A stretch of 64,000 nucleotides of DNA from assembly GCA_937966555.1 (NCBI GenBank), contig CALCLY010000011.1, positions 100,918 to 164,917 of the forward strand, read 5' to 3'. Shown piece by piece: positions 43,731-53,676 of this stretch; the first letter of the stretch is position 1, and each line of letters begins with the position of its first letter. The stretch is from CALCLY01 sp900552775. GTDB taxonomy: Bacteria; Bacillota; Clostridia; UMGS1883; UMGS1540. A model generated the notes under the pieces. It worked only from the letters and a program-made list of their open reading frames with translations. It was not told where the DNA came from and did not search any database. The position numbers and the translations under genes are program-made.

Positions 43731-46151
43731 ATGAAAGCAATTATAATGGCGGGCGGAAGCGGAACGAGACTCAGACCGCTTACCTGCACAATGCCCAAGC
43801 CGATGGCAAGAATAATGAACAAACCCGTAATGGAGTATATTACGGAGCTTCTGAAAAAGCACGGAATAACGGATATCGGCGTAACGCTCCGCTACCTTCC
43901 CGAAAGCATAAAGGAGTATTTCGGAGACGGGAGTGCATTCGGCGTAAATTTCACATACTTTACAGAGAACGAGCCGCTCGGTACGGCAGGGTCGGTTATG
44001 GCGTGCAGCGGCTTTTTGAATGAAGATTTTCTTGTGATAAGCGGCGATTCGTTCACGGATTTTAATCTTTCCGAAGCAATTGCTTTTCATAAAGAAAAAG
44101 AGGCAGAGGCAACGCTTATTTTGCACAGCGTAGATGTTCCCATAGAATACGGCGTTGTAGTGACGGAAAAAGACGGGAAAATATGCCGCTTTCTCGAAAA
44201 ACCGGATTGGAGCCGCGTTTTCAGCGATACGGTAAACACGGGAATATATATTTTAAATCCGAGTGTTTTTGATGGGGTAACGCAAAAATCACCCGATTTT
44301 TCAAAAGATATTTTTCCGAAGCTTTTAAAAGAGAAACGAAAGCTTTTCGGCTATACGGCAAGCGGATACTGGTGCGATATCGGGGATACGGACGCATTGA
44401 GGCATTGCCATTTTGATATTTTTGACGGTAAAACATCCGTGAGTATGAATGCGCACGAAATAAAAAAAGATGTTTTCATATGTGAGGGTGCGCAAATTGA
44501 AAAAGGAGCCGTTATAAAATCACCTGCATTTATAGGCAGAGGATGTAAAATAAAGAGCGGAGCGGTTATAGACGGATATAGCGTTATAGGCGACGGAGTC
44601 ATAATATCGGGAGGCGCTTCGGTGAAAAGAAGTATTTTGGGAAACGGATGCTTTATCGGAGAAAATGCGGAAATACGAGGTGCTCTTATATGTGAAAAAG
44701 CGGTTGCAAAACACGGAACATCGGTCTTTGAACAATCTGTAATAGGGTGCGGGTCAGTGCTGGGGGAAGAATCGATTATAAAACCGCGCGTAAAAATATG
44801 GCCTTACAAAAAAATCGGCTCCAAAGAAATTGTAAGTGAAAACATTGTGTGGAGAAACGGTGCGGAAAACGATCTTTTCGGAGAGGACGGTATAAGCGGA
44901 GAAATAGGAGCGGATCTCAATGCTTCTTTAATAAGTTCCGTGGGCGCGGCTTTCGGAAGTTTTTTAGAAAACGGAAAGATCGGGATTTCCTCAGACGGAA
45001 CGCCGGGAGGAGTAATGCTTAAAAATGCCGTTTGCTCCGGGCTTATGTCGGGCGGAGCCAGGGTATTTGATTTCGGTGAGCAGCCGGCGGCAGTTACAAG
45101 GAGCGGTGTTCGGTATTATGGGCTTGACGGGGCGGTGCACGCATCTTCGGAGAAAAATAATATCGGAGAAATAAAACTTCTGAACGAATATGGGGCGGAT
45201 ATTTCTGCTCAGGAAGAGAGAAAAGTCCGGTTGCTTCTTGACAGAAGAGATTATTTTTGCGCCGGTGCGGGCGAGATTTATCCGATGAGTGAGCTGTATG
45301 AATATAAGGTGCATTATATGAAAGAGCTTGTTTCCGAAGCTTCGGTGCAGAGCGGCAATATCCGCGTGCTTATATGTGCGCGTTCCGAGTGGACACGTAT
45401 GTTTTTGTCGGCAGCTGCGGCAGATTTAAATATAATATTTGATTTCACGGACAGAATATTTAATCCCGATAACTCCGCGGAAGCAAAAGAATTTGCGTCA
45501 CTTGTTAAAAGAGGAAATTATAATTTCGGAGCGTTTTCCACCGCGGGCGGAGAGATTGCCGCGCTTGCGGACGAGGACGGCGAAATAATAGACAGCGATA
45601 TGTACAAGGTACTTGTTCAGCTTATTATAATAAAACAATACGGAGCCGCTGCCGTAACCGATGCCGCTGCACCCTCCGTTATAGAAAGCATTGCCGAAAA
45701 ATACAATGTCGGAGTAGTAAGAAAAGGGCATACGGCGCGTGATTATATGGGTGAACTGTGCAGAAATTTAAGCAGCTCCGCAGACAGAGACAGGTTTATA
45801 TTAAGTTTTGATGCAGTAGGCGCGATTATCAAGCTTTCGGACTATTTGAACACAACCGGCGAGAGACTTTCCGAGCTTCGGCATGAAATACCCGATTTTT
45901 CTATATTAAGAGCTGAAATTCCGTGCAGAGAAGGGGAAAAGGGAAGAATCATAAAAAGTCTCTCCGAAGAAGAGCACGCGGAGCTGACGGAAGGAGTACG
46001 CATAACGAGCGAAAACGGTTCCGTGCTTATTATACCTCACGGCTCAAAACCGGTATGCAGAATTATAGCCGAAGGCAAGAAAGCGGAGTTCTCGGAAGAG
46101 ATTGCAGCGGAATTCGGTGATAAAATTAAAAGAATTTTAAACAAAAAATAG
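43731..46151 (+). CDS. Sugar-phosphate nucleotidyltransferase fused to a phosphomannomutase-like domain
   Basis: 806 residues. An N-terminal nucleotidyltransferase (about 1-235: MAGGSGTRLRPLT and LGTAGSVMAC), a left-handed beta-helix of hexapeptide repeats (about 245-360), then phosphohexomutase-like domains (about 385-806: ISSDGTPGGVMLKNAVCSGL). The fusion is known as mannose-1-phosphate guanylyltransferase/phosphomannomutase. The mutase active loop, normally TASHNP, reads HASSEKN near residue 470: a serine remains but the following HNP is lost, and the metal loop DGDADR is not evident. The mutase half may be inactive or altered. It probably supplies sugar nucleotides for surface polysaccharide. 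Confidence 0.85.
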   Translation: MKAIIMAGGSGTRLRPLTCTMPKPMARIMNKPVMEYITELLKKHGITDIGVTLRYLPESIKEYFGDGSAFGVNFTYFTENEPLGTAGSVMACSGFLNEDFLVISGDSFTDFNLSEAIAFHKEKEAEATLILHSVDVPIEYGVVVTEKDGKICRFLEKPDWSRVFSDTVNTGIYILNPSVFDGVTQKSPDFSKDIFPKLLKEKRKLFGYTASGYWCDIGDTDALRHCHFDIFDGKTSVSMNAHEIKKDVFICEGAQIEKGAVIKSPAFIGRGCKIKSGAVIDGYSVIGDGVIISGGASVKRSILGNGCFIGENAEIRGALICEKAVAKHGTSVFEQSVIGCGSVLGEESIIKPRVKIWPYKKIGSKEIVSENIVWRNGAENDLFGEDGISGEIGADLNASLISSVGAAFGSFLENGKIGISSDGTPGGVMLKNAVCSGLMSGGARVFDFGEQPAAVTRSGVRYYGLDGAVHASSEKNNIGEIKLLNEYGADISAQEERKVRLLLDRRDYFCAGAGEIYPMSELYEYKVHYMKELVSEASVQSGNIRVLICARSEWTRMFLSAAAADLNIIFDFTDRIFNPDNSAEAKEFASLVKRGNYNFGAFSTAGGEIAALADEDGEIIDSDMYKVLVQLIIIKQYGAAAVTDAAAPSVIESIAEKYNVGVVRKGHTARDYMGELCRNLSSSADRDRFILSFDAVGAIIKLSDYLNTTGERLSELRHEIPDFSILRAEIPCREGEKGRIIKSLSEEEHAELTEGVRITSENGSVLIIPHGSKPVCRIIAEGKKAEFSEEIAAEFGDKIKRILNKK

Positions 46152-46220
46152 CAAATAATTATTTAATTCGATTTTTGATACGTGCAAATCAAACAAAAAA
46201 ACTTATAAGCGCTTGTGTTG

Positions 46221-46251
46221 ATTTTACAAAAATTTTTTTTATTTGTAAAAT
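46221..46251. repeat. Perfect inverted repeat upstream of the 902-residue secreted protein
   Basis: ATTTTACAAA (46221-46230) and TTTGTAAAAT (46242-46251) flank an A/T-rich loop. It lies just before the -35 of the next promoter. It may be an operator, or a weak terminator of the upstream gene. Confidence 0.5.
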
Positions 46252-46253
46252 GC

Positions 46254-46282
46254 TTGAAATATTTCTTTCATTGATATATAAT
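46254..46282 (+). promoter_or_regulatory. Promoter of the 902-residue secreted protein
   Basis: TTGAAA (46254-46259), 17-base spacer, TATAAT (46277-46282), giving a leader of about 70 bases. Confidence 0.78.
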
Positions 46283-46357
46283 ATGAAATGTATAAATTGA
46301 CGGTACAGGTGGACTCAATTTATAACAAAATTAATATTTCGAAGGGAGAAATGAATT

Positions 46358-49066
46358 ATGAGAGGCTTTTCAAAAGCAGCTCGCACAGTGCTTGCATTGG
46401 TACTCGCATTGTGCATGGTTTTGTCTGTGGTATCGGTTAGTGCGGATGAAACGACTTCAGCCGGATTCGTTGCGGCGGCAGCCGTGAGATTAGAAGACGG
46501 CTACTATTCGGTTTCCGGAACGGTTTCCGGCATAATCGGAGAATATGCAACAATATTGGTTTACAACGGTGACGCGCCTGCAAATGAGACAATTAAGTAT
46601 GCAAACCAGGCGGCGGTTACAAGCGGTGCAGCAACGTTTAACATGGAAGTGCCGCACGGTGATTACACCGTTAAAGCCGGCGGTTCCGGCGTAACGGCTG
46701 CAACCGGTTCGATTTCGGCAAATACGGCTCCCGTATTTAATGATGTATCCGGCAGTGTTGATCTCAAAACGGCAGCGGTTGACAATGTGGTTGTTGAAGC
46801 TTTCGGCGCAACAGACGTTGACGGAGACGAATTGACTTATACAATTACAGCCGGTGATGACAACGGATATTTTAAGGTTGTCGGCAGCGCACTTAAGATA
46901 GCTGCTCTCCCGGCAGTGGGAAATTACAGCCTTACGGTTCAGGCTGCAGACGGACATCAGGGAACGGCAACGGCAACGGTTTCTGTAACTGTTACGGATT
47001 CTACTCCGCTTATCACAGGGTACGTAAATCCTGATAATAAAAACATCACTGATGCAGAAACCTTTACGGTTCCCACAACGGTGACAGCTCATATTTCCGG
47101 CGCGGAGGACGTAGTGCTTAACGCTACATTTACATCCGTACCCGAATATGTTGCAGGTCAGAAAGGCACCTACAGCTTCACCGGTGAGGTAAATACGGAA
47201 GGCTACAAGGTAGCCGAAGGCGTTGCGGCACCCACATTCACTCTTACTGTTTCGAAGAGCGCAACAGTAATTACATCCTTCAAGCCTATCGAAGCCATTA
47301 CGGCAAAGGTTGGCACGGCTCAAGCGGATCTCGGCTTGCCCGCAGAGATCACAGGTCTTGACGCAGCAGGAACAGAATACAAATTTGCCGCAACATGGAG
47401 CGGCGATTATAATGCAGATGTAGCAGCAGCTTACAGGTTCACGGCTGCGTACGAGCTCGGCAATGGATTTGTTGCAGGCGAGGCTCTTGCAGCTCCCACA
47501 ATTTCGGTAACTCTTGAGAAGTACAAGCTTACAAGCGTTGCAAAAACAGTTATATACCTCGCGCCCGATGAAGATTATGACCCGGCAAAATTGCCCGCGA
47601 GCGTTAAAGCAACATATGATCTGGGCGAGATAGACGTTAATGTTACATGGCCTGCAGACGCTCCGGAGGGTTGGGAAAATGGCGTTTCCGGAAATATCAC
47701 AATTTCAGAAGCGAATGCGGCAATGGTTGATAATACCGATGCACTTAAAGCTTCGGCTGAATTCAGAAGAATTTCCGGCAATGTTGGTATTACCGCTAAC
47801 GGAATGACCGGTGAGGGCGTAATAACACTCACGGGTACAGACACAAACTTTGAAGCTGTATATACCGCGGCTGAAGGAGCTGTCGTTAAGTATGCGTTTG
47901 TAGTAACAAATGTAGGGGTAACCGCTTCTCCCGATAATGCAGCATGGCAGGATGAAGCAACATTTGCTTACGGTAAAGACAGAGCAGATGAAGCTGTTGA
48001 AATAATAACGGTATTTGTAAAGGTTAATGACGTTATAATCGGAAGCGCTTCGATAAGAGATTATAAAGCAAAAGCGCTCGGAAAAGGTTCTGTTTATATT
48101 AATTCCGCCAAGGAAGGTCACTCGGCTTTGAGAGTAAGCAATAAAGGCGCTCTTAATGTTACAGCTGACTTTACGTATTATAACGATGCAAACTATGCGT
48201 TCGGCGGAACATGGACATGTGAAGTTTACGCTGCCGGCTCCGACGTACCTGTTAAAATTTGTGAAAAAGTGTCAAGCGAAAAAGGCGCGGCAACCTTCAA
48301 GGCTGATGATATTTCCGATTTGGCAGACAGAAGCAAGCCTTACCGCGTTGTTGTAACATACAGTGATAAAACTGTCGGAACAATAAGAACAAGCAGAGGT
48401 ACCTATATTTCCGACTTGGGTCTCTGGTACAGCAGTTTTGCTGTTAATGATAATTACGGTCCTGTAATTATGAGCAGCAAGAGAGATAATAACATTAAGT
48501 TTACTCTTGATACTTTGGACGGAAACGACAAGGTATACACGGGTTACAAGTTTGCGAATTACCTCGGAGAGGTTGGAACTGACGCTGTGCTTTCTGAAAA
48601 CACAAGCGCAACATCAGAATTCAATGTAGCGAAAGATACAATTGCAAACGGAACATACACACTGTATGCAATAGCAAATAAGAATGCAGATCAGAGCTAT
48701 TATGACTTTGCATTCGGTAAGACAGTTTATGTTCAGGATTCCGTAACATCGGTTTGCAATATCAAAATCAATGGTTCGACATACTGTGTAGTCGGCGGTT
48801 CTGAAGCACACGACTTTGTTCTCGCTCCGCATTGGGGCGGCTCGCTCATGATGAACGGAGTAACTTATGAGTATAAGTTCTATGACTTAGACGGAACCGA
48901 GCTTAACATTGAAACAGAAAAGCTTCATGACGGTTCGGTAAAGATTAGCGCAGCGGCATCCGAGAGCTTGAAGTTTAAGACAAGGGTTTCTCTTAAGGTT
49001 CTTGTTAACGGAGTTGAAGATAAGATTATTGAGAAGATAATTTATGTTCCTTGGGGTATTAAATAA
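46358..49066 (+). CDS. Secreted multidomain protein with cadherin/Ig-like domains
   Basis: 902 residues. A signal peptide (about 1-30, ending SVVSVSA-D), a short beta domain, a cadherin-like domain (about 125-215: APVFNDVSGSVDL and ATDVDGDELTYTI), several Ig-like segments with repeated VTAHISG and ITAKVGTAQADL patterns, and a C-terminal beta-rich region. No SLH, dockerin, LPxTG or C-terminal membrane anchor is seen, so attachment is unclear. It is a single gene with its own promoter and terminator and could be abundant. Function unknown. Confidence 0.82.
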   Translation: MRGFSKAARTVLALVLALCMVLSVVSVSADETTSAGFVAAAAVRLEDGYYSVSGTVSGIIGEYATILVYNGDAPANETIKYANQAAVTSGAATFNMEVPHGDYTVKAGGSGVTAATGSISANTAPVFNDVSGSVDLKTAAVDNVVVEAFGATDVDGDELTYTITAGDDNGYFKVVGSALKIAALPAVGNYSLTVQAADGHQGTATATVSVTVTDSTPLITGYVNPDNKNITDAETFTVPTTVTAHISGAEDVVLNATFTSVPEYVAGQKGTYSFTGEVNTEGYKVAEGVAAPTFTLTVSKSATVITSFKPIEAITAKVGTAQADLGLPAEITGLDAAGTEYKFAATWSGDYNADVAAAYRFTAAYELGNGFVAGEALAAPTISVTLEKYKLTSVAKTVIYLAPDEDYDPAKLPASVKATYDLGEIDVNVTWPADAPEGWENGVSGNITISEANAAMVDNTDALKASAEFRRISGNVGITANGMTGEGVITLTGTDTNFEAVYTAAEGAVVKYAFVVTNVGVTASPDNAAWQDEATFAYGKDRADEAVEIITVFVKVNDVIIGSASIRDYKAKALGKGSVYINSAKEGHSALRVSNKGALNVTADFTYYNDANYAFGGTWTCEVYAAGSDVPVKICEKVSSEKGAATFKADDISDLADRSKPYRVVVTYSDKTVGTIRTSRGTYISDLGLWYSSFAVNDNYGPVIMSSKRDNNIKFTLDTLDGNDKVYTGYKFANYLGEVGTDAVLSENTSATSEFNVAKDTIANGTYTLYAIANKNADQSYYDFAFGKTVYVQDSVTSVCNIKINGSTYCVVGGSEAHDFVLAPHWGGSLMMNGVTYEYKFYDLDGTELNIETEKLHDGSVKISAAASESLKFKTRVSLKVLVNGVEDKIIEKIIYVPWGIK

Positions 49067-49093
49067 ATCTCAATAAAACAGAATAAATAATAG

Positions 49094-49134
49094 GATAGTC
49101 TCTGTTAAATCGTCAATGTTTGACAGAGACTATC
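49094..49134 (+). terminator. Terminator after the secreted protein gene
   Basis: GATAGTCTCTGT (49094-49105) is perfectly complementary to ACAGAGACTATC (49123-49134), with a nested GTCAA/TTGAC pair inside; the T-run that follows is weak. Confidence 0.7.
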
Positions 49135-49204
49135 TTATGTTTACGACGTTCAGACATTGTCCGGGACAGCTTATTTACTTAGAAAGGAATATAGCATAAA
49201 TATT

Positions 49205-50389
49205 ATGAAGCATATTCTTTTAATCACTACGCGCTCAATTTACAGAAGGAGCGGTGAACAACGTTTAATACAAAACAGGGCTGACGCGTTAAGAGAATTA
49301 TACGGGGTTGATACAAGCTTTATAGCTTTTACCGACAAAAAAAAATTTAACGATAAAAGCACATTATTAAGAGACTTTGAAGTTGAAACTATTTATTTCG
49401 AAAATTTTTTTGATATAATATCAAAATATCTATTTTTTATAAAAAGAATAAAGGTTAAAGTAAAAACCAAGAAATACGACTGCATAATTTTATCGGGGTT
49501 TTTCTTGACGAATATTGCGAAAACAATAAAAAAAATTGATAAAAATGCTTTTATTGTTGCAGACATTCACGGGACGATAAAAGAACTTATTGAGTTTAAC
49601 CCGGGATTTAAGCGAAGTTTATTATATTTAATGCTTTCAAATTATGAAAAAAAAATGTTGCGGTATGTTGATGATATTTTTGTTGTAACAAATGAATTAA
49701 AACAAATGTATTTAAATAAAACTAAAAAAGAAATATCAGCGCATATAATTCCATGTGCGCTTGAAAATAAAGATTATAATTACAAACAAGTAATGAAATA
49801 CAGAAAAAAATGGCGGGCTGAATTTGGCGTAAGTGATAACGAAATTTTATTTATTTATTCGGGAGGAAATTCGCCGTGGCAATCAATAGATGAAGCATAT
49901 AATATATTTTCGGTTTTCAAAAAAAAGTATTCAGAGTCAAAGTTTTTAATTATGAGCAACAGTGCAATTGATGTCAAATATGAAGATGTTATATACAGAT
50001 CCTTTTCTGCCGATAAAGTTTTTGAGGTTTTATTTGCCGGGGATGTGGGGTTTCTTATTCGTTCAAACAGTTTAACAAATAAGGTTGCGTTTCCAAATAA
50101 ATACTTAGAATATGTCAGAGCTAATCTGGAGATAATTTCAACGCCATATTTGTCTGATATCTCAAAAGAAATCAAAAATGAAAATATTGGTATGATTCTT
50201 GACAAAGAAGACAGCTTTAACCCTGAGGAATTGTTTTTTAAAATAAATCATAGGGAATATAAAAATGAGCTTAAAAGAAGAAGAAAAATTTGCGATAAAT
50301 ATAATTTCAACAAAACATTATCTAATTTTGTCCAAGAGATTAAAACAAAAAATAAGGAGAAACAAGATGAGACTGGCACTAATATGTGA
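49205..50389 (+). CDS. GT-B type glycosyltransferase
   Basis: 394 residues, cytosolic. The N-terminal half has MKHILLITTRSIYRRSGEQ, and the C-terminal half the GT4-like IYSGGNSPWQSIDEAYNIF and NKYLEYVRANLEII. Acceptor and donor unknown. ATG at 49205 is the first standard in-frame start near a ribosome site, but AAAGGAA is about 15 bases upstream, which is long. First gene of the polysaccharide cluster; base composition turns markedly A+T-rich here. It overlaps the next gene by 23 bases. Confidence 0.82.
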   Translation: MKHILLITTRSIYRRSGEQRLIQNRADALRELYGVDTSFIAFTDKKKFNDKSTLLRDFEVETIYFENFFDIISKYLFFIKRIKVKVKTKKYDCIILSGFFLTNIAKTIKKIDKNAFIVADIHGTIKELIEFNPGFKRSLLYLMLSNYEKKMLRYVDDIFVVTNELKQMYLNKTKKEISAHIIPCALENKDYNYKQVMKYRKKWRAEFGVSDNEILFIYSGGNSPWQSIDEAYNIFSVFKKKYSESKFLIMSNSAIDVKYEDVIYRSFSADKVFEVLFAGDVGFLIRSNSLTNKVAFPNKYLEYVRANLEIISTPYLSDISKEIKNENIGMILDKEDSFNPEELFFKINHREYKNELKRRRKICDKYNFNKTLSNFVQEIKTKNKEKQDETGTNM

Positions 50390-51500
50390 TGCTGTTTTCA
50401 ATAATGATTTGGGAAAATGGTCATGCAATGTGATAGATTACAATTTAATTAATAAATTCAAACATTTCTTTGATGAAATATATATTGTTGCCAGAGACGG
50501 AGCGAAAAAAAATGATTTTGTGGATTTTGATCTTGATAAAACTTATATAAAAACTGTGAAGGCAGTTACAAGCTTGGGCGGTTTGGCGAGAATATTTAAT
50601 ACAAAAAAACAAATTGAAAAAGCTGTTTCAAAGTGTGATGCTGTTTATTGCAGAGGGACTAACGGGATATTAGCACAGCTTTCAGCTGAGAAATTTAAAA
50701 AAAATCATGTGACATTTGTAGGCGGATGTGTATATGAATCCATGAAATCAGTGGGTAAGTTTTCATATGGGATTTTTGCACCATTGATGAAAAGTTTTTT
50801 TAAAAAATCCATTAAACGCAGCCAAGGCGTTATATATTGCGCTCGCTATTTAAAAGATATATATGATACAAAAGGGAAATCTTTTTATTGGACTGAGGTG
50901 TCAATTGAGAGGTGTCCTGAAAACAAGTTTAAAGACAGGTTGATTAGAATACAAAACAACAAATTATTGAAGGTATGTTTGATTGGGCAGATAATAAATA
51001 ACGTTAAAGGAATTGATACAGCGATAAAGGCTCTTCCGTTGATGAATGCAAATGTATCACTGTATATTTTGGGGACAGGAGACGCGGAGCAATGGATTAA
51101 ATTAGCTGAAGAATATAGAGTATCCGAGCGTGTGGTTTTTTGTAAAGCCATTAAAGGCGGAAAAGACGTTTTAAATTGGATTGACGGTATGGATATATGC
51201 ATTCAGCCAAGCAGGACAGAGGGATTGCCAAAATCATCGATAGAAGCCGAAAGCAGAGGATGTCCATTAGTTTCAAGCGGTGTTGGAGGATTATCTGAAA
51301 TAACAAAAAAAGAATTAATTCACTATAAAGAAGATAATAAAACTTTGGCAAAGTTGATCAATAGACTTGTTGATGACAGAGATTATATGCGTAAAATGGC
51401 TGAATTTAGCATAGAAACAGCAGAAAACTATCTTCCCAAAGTTCTGGATCTTGTTTTTGAGGATATTTGTAATTTTTTGACGGAGGCAAACCATGATTAA
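50367..51500 (+). CDS. Glycosyltransferase family 4 protein
   Basis: 377 residues, GT-B fold. The C-terminal GT4 motif is clear: KVCLIGQIINNVKGIDTAIK, SLYILGTGDAEQW and PSRTEGLPKSSIEAESRGCP, the last being the nucleotide-sugar binding E-x7-E. Start set at ATG 50367 with AAGGAGA 6 bases upstream. It overlaps neighbours on both sides, consistent with a tight operon. Confidence 0.88.
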   Translation: MRLALICDAVFNNDLGKWSCNVIDYNLINKFKHFFDEIYIVARDGAKKNDFVDFDLDKTYIKTVKAVTSLGGLARIFNTKKQIEKAVSKCDAVYCRGTNGILAQLSAEKFKKNHVTFVGGCVYESMKSVGKFSYGIFAPLMKSFFKKSIKRSQGVIYCARYLKDIYDTKGKSFYWTEVSIERCPENKFKDRLIRIQNNKLLKVCLIGQIINNVKGIDTAIKALPLMNANVSLYILGTGDAEQWIKLAEEYRVSERVVFCKAIKGGKDVLNWIDGMDICIQPSRTEGLPKSSIEAESRGCPLVSSGVGGLSEITKKELIHYKEDNKTLAKLINRLVDDRDYMRKMAEFSIETAENYLPKVLDLVFEDICNFLTEANHD

Positions 51501-52587
51501 AGTTCTGCATGTGATGTCTTCCCTTGGCGGCGGCGGTGTGGAAAGAATGCTGTATAACTATTATATGCATATGGACAGAAGCAAAATCCATTTTGACTTT
51601 GTTGTTCACGGAAAGAAAATCGGAATTCTGGAAGAGCCTTTAAAAAAAATCAGCAGTGAAATATATCACGTTACGCCAAAAAAAGACTCTTTATATAAAA
51701 ACTGCTTAGAAATACATAAGGCTTTCGGAAATGAAAAATATGATGCCGTCGTTGTCCATCAGGGTTTGTCTTCATTTTCGGCTTTGGCATTAGCTTTCTT
51801 TTGCGGCGTAAAAACCCGGATAATTCATTCTCACGGATATATTCCGAATGAAAATAAGTCGCTTATAAAGTCGGTATGCAGGCTTTTGAACCATATTTTT
51901 GCAACAGATTATGCGGCTTGCTCGCCGGAGGCGGCAGAATGGCTTTTCGGAAAGAAAAAAGATAAGGCAAGAATTGTGTATAATCCTGTTGATGAAAAAA
52001 AATTTAGATATGATGAGATAAAGAGAAATGATACAAGAAAAAAAATCAAAATTTCGGATGATGACATTTTTTTACTTCAGGCAGGGAGAATTTCCGAGGA
52101 CAAAAACCCCGATCTCACCATGGACATTTTCAGCAAGCTGAAAGATGACAGCTTTTTTCTTGCTTTTGCAGGAGACGGCGATTACGAAAATGTCATTAAG
52201 CGCAGGGCGCATGTAAGCGATAAAAAAGACAGAATTGTTTTTTTGGGATGCGTAAATAACATCGAGGACTATATGAACGCTGCGGATGTCCTCCTGTTTC
52301 CCACAAAACAGGAGGGATTCGGAATGGTTGCCGTGGAAGCGCAGATGTGCGGACTTCCCGTTTTAGCATCCGATATCATACCAAAATCAACAAGAATTTC
52401 GGATAAAATTATTTATTTACCGATCGAAAGTGAAACAAAATGGATTGACGCATTGAATAAAATGGTTTTTTCAAAAAAAAGAGAAAGTATTTATGATGAG
52501 CGGTTTGATGCATCAAAGCAATCCTCACATTATGAAAAGTATTTAACAGAGACCATTAATAAAAATAAAAGGGATAAAGTTCAATGA
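51493..52587 (+). CDS. Glycosyltransferase family 4 protein (EpsF-like)
   Basis: 364 residues. HVMSSLGGGGVERMLYNYYM at the N-terminus is the acceptor-side signature of the EpsF-type branch; AGRISEDKNPDLTMDIFSKL and FPTKQEGFGMVAVEAQMCGLP form the donor side. Overlaps the previous gene by 8 bases and the next by 4. Confidence 0.9.
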   Translation: MIKVLHVMSSLGGGGVERMLYNYYMHMDRSKIHFDFVVHGKKIGILEEPLKKISSEIYHVTPKKDSLYKNCLEIHKAFGNEKYDAVVVHQGLSSFSALALAFFCGVKTRIIHSHGYIPNENKSLIKSVCRLLNHIFATDYAACSPEAAEWLFGKKKDKARIVYNPVDEKKFRYDEIKRNDTRKKIKISDDDIFLLQAGRISEDKNPDLTMDIFSKLKDDSFFLAFAGDGDYENVIKRRAHVSDKKDRIVFLGCVNNIEDYMNAADVLLFPTKQEGFGMVAVEAQMCGLPVLASDIIPKSTRISDKIIYLPIESETKWIDALNKMVFSKKRESIYDERFDASKQSSHYEKYLTETINKNKRDKVQ

Positions 52588-53651
52588 TATTTGTAGTTAA
52601 TTTTCTTTCTATAATTGTATACAGCTTAATTTACAATGAAGTAAAGAAACGATATGGGAAAAGTAAGGTATTATTAAGGTTTTTTTTAGGTATTATTGCT
52701 TTTCAAATGATTTGTCTGATAGGTTTTAGAGATGTAAGTATTGGGATTGATACAAAAGCGTATTTAAGAAGATTTGATTATTATAAGACTTTTACTTTAA
52801 ATCAAATTTTCAGTGATAAATTGCAAGAGCATGGTTATTCGCTGATTATAAAGGGAACAGCTTTACTATATGATAATTTTGATTTTTTTAAAATCATTGT
52901 TGCAGTAATATCGATAGTGCCGATTGTTGTTACTATACTAAAGTGCTCTAAAAATCCATTTTTAAGTTTACTGATTTTTATAGCGTTTGATTATTATGCG
53001 TTTATATTTTCGGGAATGCGACAAGGCATAGCATATGCCTTGTGTATACTTAGTTTTTTATGTATACAAAACAAAAAACCGGTAAAATTTATTCTATTGG
53101 TATTATTGGCTGCGCAGTTTCATAAATCGGCATACATATTTTTGCCTGCATACTGGATTGCAAATATTAAAATGAACAGGTACACCTTAGCCGGTTTAGG
53201 ATTAGTTTTTATTGTGGCGGTTATTTTTAAAAACAAATTCTATGATTTGGTTGAAAATGGGTTATACAGTACTGTGGATCATGCATATGAAGCAAAAAAT
53301 ACCGGAGCATTTACTTTATTGGTGAGACAATTTGTCATTGCCGCAGCAATGCTTTTCTTTGTAGGCAAGAATGAATTTAAATGTATTAGTAATTACAACA
53401 GGTTTACTATGCTTGTGTGTACAGGCGCTATACTTACAATTTTTGCGACAATCGGCTCCAATGCACAAAGAGCAGCAAATTATTATTGTATGTTTTTAAT
53501 ATTCGGTATTCCTGAGCTTTTGGATAATCTTGAAGACAGTATGGTAAAAAGAATAGTGAATTATACGGTTATAGTCGGAGTACTGGCAATGTTTATGTAT
53601 GATATATTTACCGACGGATATAAAATTATCCCTTACAAAACTTTTTTGTGA
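52584..53651 (+). CDS. EpsG-type polysaccharide polymerase (Wzy-like)
   Basis: 355 residues, about ten transmembrane segments. RDVSIGIDTKAYLRRFDYY after the second segment and GMRQGIAYALCILSF are typical of the EpsG family. It would polymerise repeat units outside the membrane. ATGA overlap with the preceding glycosyltransferase. Confidence 0.87.
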   Translation: MIFVVNFLSIIVYSLIYNEVKKRYGKSKVLLRFFLGIIAFQMICLIGFRDVSIGIDTKAYLRRFDYYKTFTLNQIFSDKLQEHGYSLIIKGTALLYDNFDFFKIIVAVISIVPIVVTILKCSKNPFLSLLIFIAFDYYAFIFSGMRQGIAYALCILSFLCIQNKKPVKFILLVLLAAQFHKSAYIFLPAYWIANIKMNRYTLAGLGLVFIVAVIFKNKFYDLVENGLYSTVDHAYEAKNTGAFTLLVRQFVIAAAMLFFVGKNEFKCISNYNRFTMLVCTGAILTIFATIGSNAQRAANYYCMFLIFGIPELLDNLEDSMVKRIVNYTVIVGVLAMFMYDIFTDGYKIIPYKTFL

Positions 53652-53676
53652 TATAAAATCCGAATGGAGAATAAAA

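Noticed and set aside
49181..49204. Longer start (TTG at 49157) for the first glycosyltransferase
   Set aside because: Adds 16 residues that do not fit the family start, and no ribosome site precedes the TTG.
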